40,224 bases of DNA. Source: Oscillospiraceae bacterium. Its GTDB lineage: Bacteria > Bacillota > Clostridia > Oscillospirales > JAAYXM01. The notes beneath the pieces are model-generated. The model made no database searches. It had not been told where the DNA came from and saw only the letters and a list, made by a program, of their open reading frames with translations. The position numbers were made by a program, and so were the translations under genes. The stretch covers positions 1-40,224 of the forward strand of contig JAFSIZ010000112.1 in NCBI GenBank assembly GCA_017439555.1, given 5' to 3'. Below are positions 39,499 through 40,224 of the stretch, piece by piece. The stretch's first letter is position 1, and every line of letters starts with the position of its first letter.

Positions 39499-40224
39499 AT
39501 GGGAAAAGTTAGAGTTCTTCTTATAGGTGCTGCTTTCTCGGCAGACCTTCACGCAGAGGGCTATGCCCGCTGCGGCGACATTGCAGAGCTTGTTGCGATT
39601 TGTGACAAGGACACAAGCCGTGTAAAGACTCTTGCAGACAGATATGGTTTCAAGGATTATGCTGTATACGATGATATGTTCAAGGCTATCGAAGAGGTCG
39701 ATTGCGACGTTGTAGATATCTGCCTCCCGAACTTCCTTCATCATGATGCAGCTCTTGCTGCATTCAAGAAGGGCCGCCACGTTATCAGCGAAAAGCCCCT
39801 CGCAACAACTGTTGAGGATGCAAAGGAGATGCTCGATGCGGCAGAAGCTGCAGGCAAGAAGCTCTATTATGCTGAAGACTGGCTCTTTGCTCCGGCTCTC
39901 AACCGCGCTCTCGAAGTAATCGATGAAGGCGCAATCGGCAAGCCGATGTTTGTCCGCGCTCGTGAGTGCCACAACGGTTCACATTCTCCGTTTGCTCAGA
40001 CAATTAAATTCTGCGGCGGCGGTTCGATGGTTCACCTCGGTGTTCATCCGGTCTGCTTTATGCTCGCACTCAAGAACAACCGCTGGACAGAGGTTGTTGC
40101 AATGACATCAGGCGGCGGTGAAAATAACCTTCGTCATAAGACAATGGAAGGCGAAGACTGGGGTGCTGCACTTATGCGTTTTGAAGACGGCACAACAGCG
40201 CTTTTAGAGGCTAACTACGTATCA
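39499..40224 (+). CDS. Gfo/Idh/MocA-family oxidoreductase (3' partial)
   Basis: 242 codons are present and the gene runs off the right edge with no stop. N-terminal Rossmann fold (KVRVLLIGAAFSADLHAEGY), where the usual GxGxxG is altered to GAAFSA. Then VDICLPNFLHHDAALAAFKKGRHV and the family's EKPLA motif with the catalytic Lys, and FCGGGSMVHLGVHPVCF with the late His. These enzymes oxidise sugars, inositols or related polyols with NAD(P). The substrate is not readable. ATG 39499 follows TTGGAGG. Codons are of the highly expressed type (many GCT/GCA, GAA, AAG, CTC). It is divergent from the redox regulator. Confidence 0.88.
   Translation, partial: MGKVRVLLIGAAFSADLHAEGYARCGDIAELVAICDKDTSRVKTLADRYGFKDYAVYDDMFKAIEEVDCDVVDICLPNFLHHDAALAAFKKGRHVISEKPLATTVEDAKEMLDAAEAAGKKLYYAEDWLFAPALNRALEVIDEGAIGKPMFVRARECHNGSHSPFAQTIKFCGGGSMVHLGVHPVCFMLALKNNRWTEVVAMTSGGGENNLRHKTMEGEDWGAALMRFEDGTTALLEANYVS

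Noticed and set aside
1..40224. CRISPR arrays, tRNA or rRNA genes, prophage or intact transposase
   Set aside because: Looked for and not seen; the only repeats are the RHS cores, the REP-like and hairpin elements and local inverted repeats listed above.

Overview
The window looks like chromosomal DNA from an anaerobic, low-to-mid GC Firmicute, most likely an uncultured gut clostridium (Oscillospirales/Christensenellales-like). Support for this: strong AGGAGG-type ribosome binding sites, TTGnnn-17-TATnnT promoters, a glmS ribozyme, a Rex regulator, a DUF1385-prmC-recA-recX-rimO-pgsA-cysS-polA-rimI-tsaD order, a DUF2974 protein, an SLH protein, and a regulator fused to a desulfoferrodoxin module. 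No rRNA, tRNA, CRISPR array or intact insertion sequence was seen.

Region 1 (1-7.73 kb) is accessory. It holds two tandem cassettes. Each is the C-terminal part of an RHS protein with an M91-like (HELIH) metallopeptidase tip, followed at once by a small gene whose product carries an N-terminal membrane or signal segment. The two small proteins look distantly related to each other. Both cassettes end in the same REP-like and GCGGTAGCAA-hairpin repeats. Cassette 2 has no start codon of its own and looks like a displaced, silent tip. A secreted RCC1-repeat protein follows, then a signal-peptide ORF cut off exactly where a short intergenic repeat begins.

Region 2 (7.74-13.7 kb) holds a tiny zinc-ribbon protein and a membrane-anchored polysaccharide deacetylase (minus strand), a DUF2974 alpha/beta hydrolase and a NagD-type HAD phosphatase (plus strand), and glmS (minus strand) controlled by a glmS ribozyme.

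Region 3 (13.8-28.5 kb) is one long plus-strand block, probably one or a few operons: lipoprotein, response regulator, histidine kinase, DUF1385, prmC, recA, recX, rimO, pgsA, cysS, polA, rimI, tsaD. Many of its genes overlap or lie within 40 bases of each other. It covers envelope sensing, translation quality (prmC, rimO, cysS, rimI, tsaD), DNA repair (recA, recX, polA) and phospholipid synthesis.

Region 4 (28.5-32.5 kb) starts with a non-coding gap of nearly 500 bases holding three DnaA-box-like sequences in 30 bases. An operon of isocitrate dehydrogenase, rex and an SLH protein follows, then a small membrane/zinc-ribbon protein.

Region 5 (32.5-40.2 kb) is mostly minus strand. It has an iron-type alcohol dehydrogenase with a possible Rex site on its promoter, a four-gene operon (ATP-grasp ligase, PHP phosphoesterase, CE4 deacetylase, CDF metal exporter), and an XRE regulator fused to a complete desulfoferrodoxin module. 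Divergent from that regulator, a Gfo/Idh/MocA oxidoreductase runs off the right edge behind a leader that holds a perfect 19-bp inverted repeat.

All product calls come from reading motifs and gene order by eye; no database search was possible.
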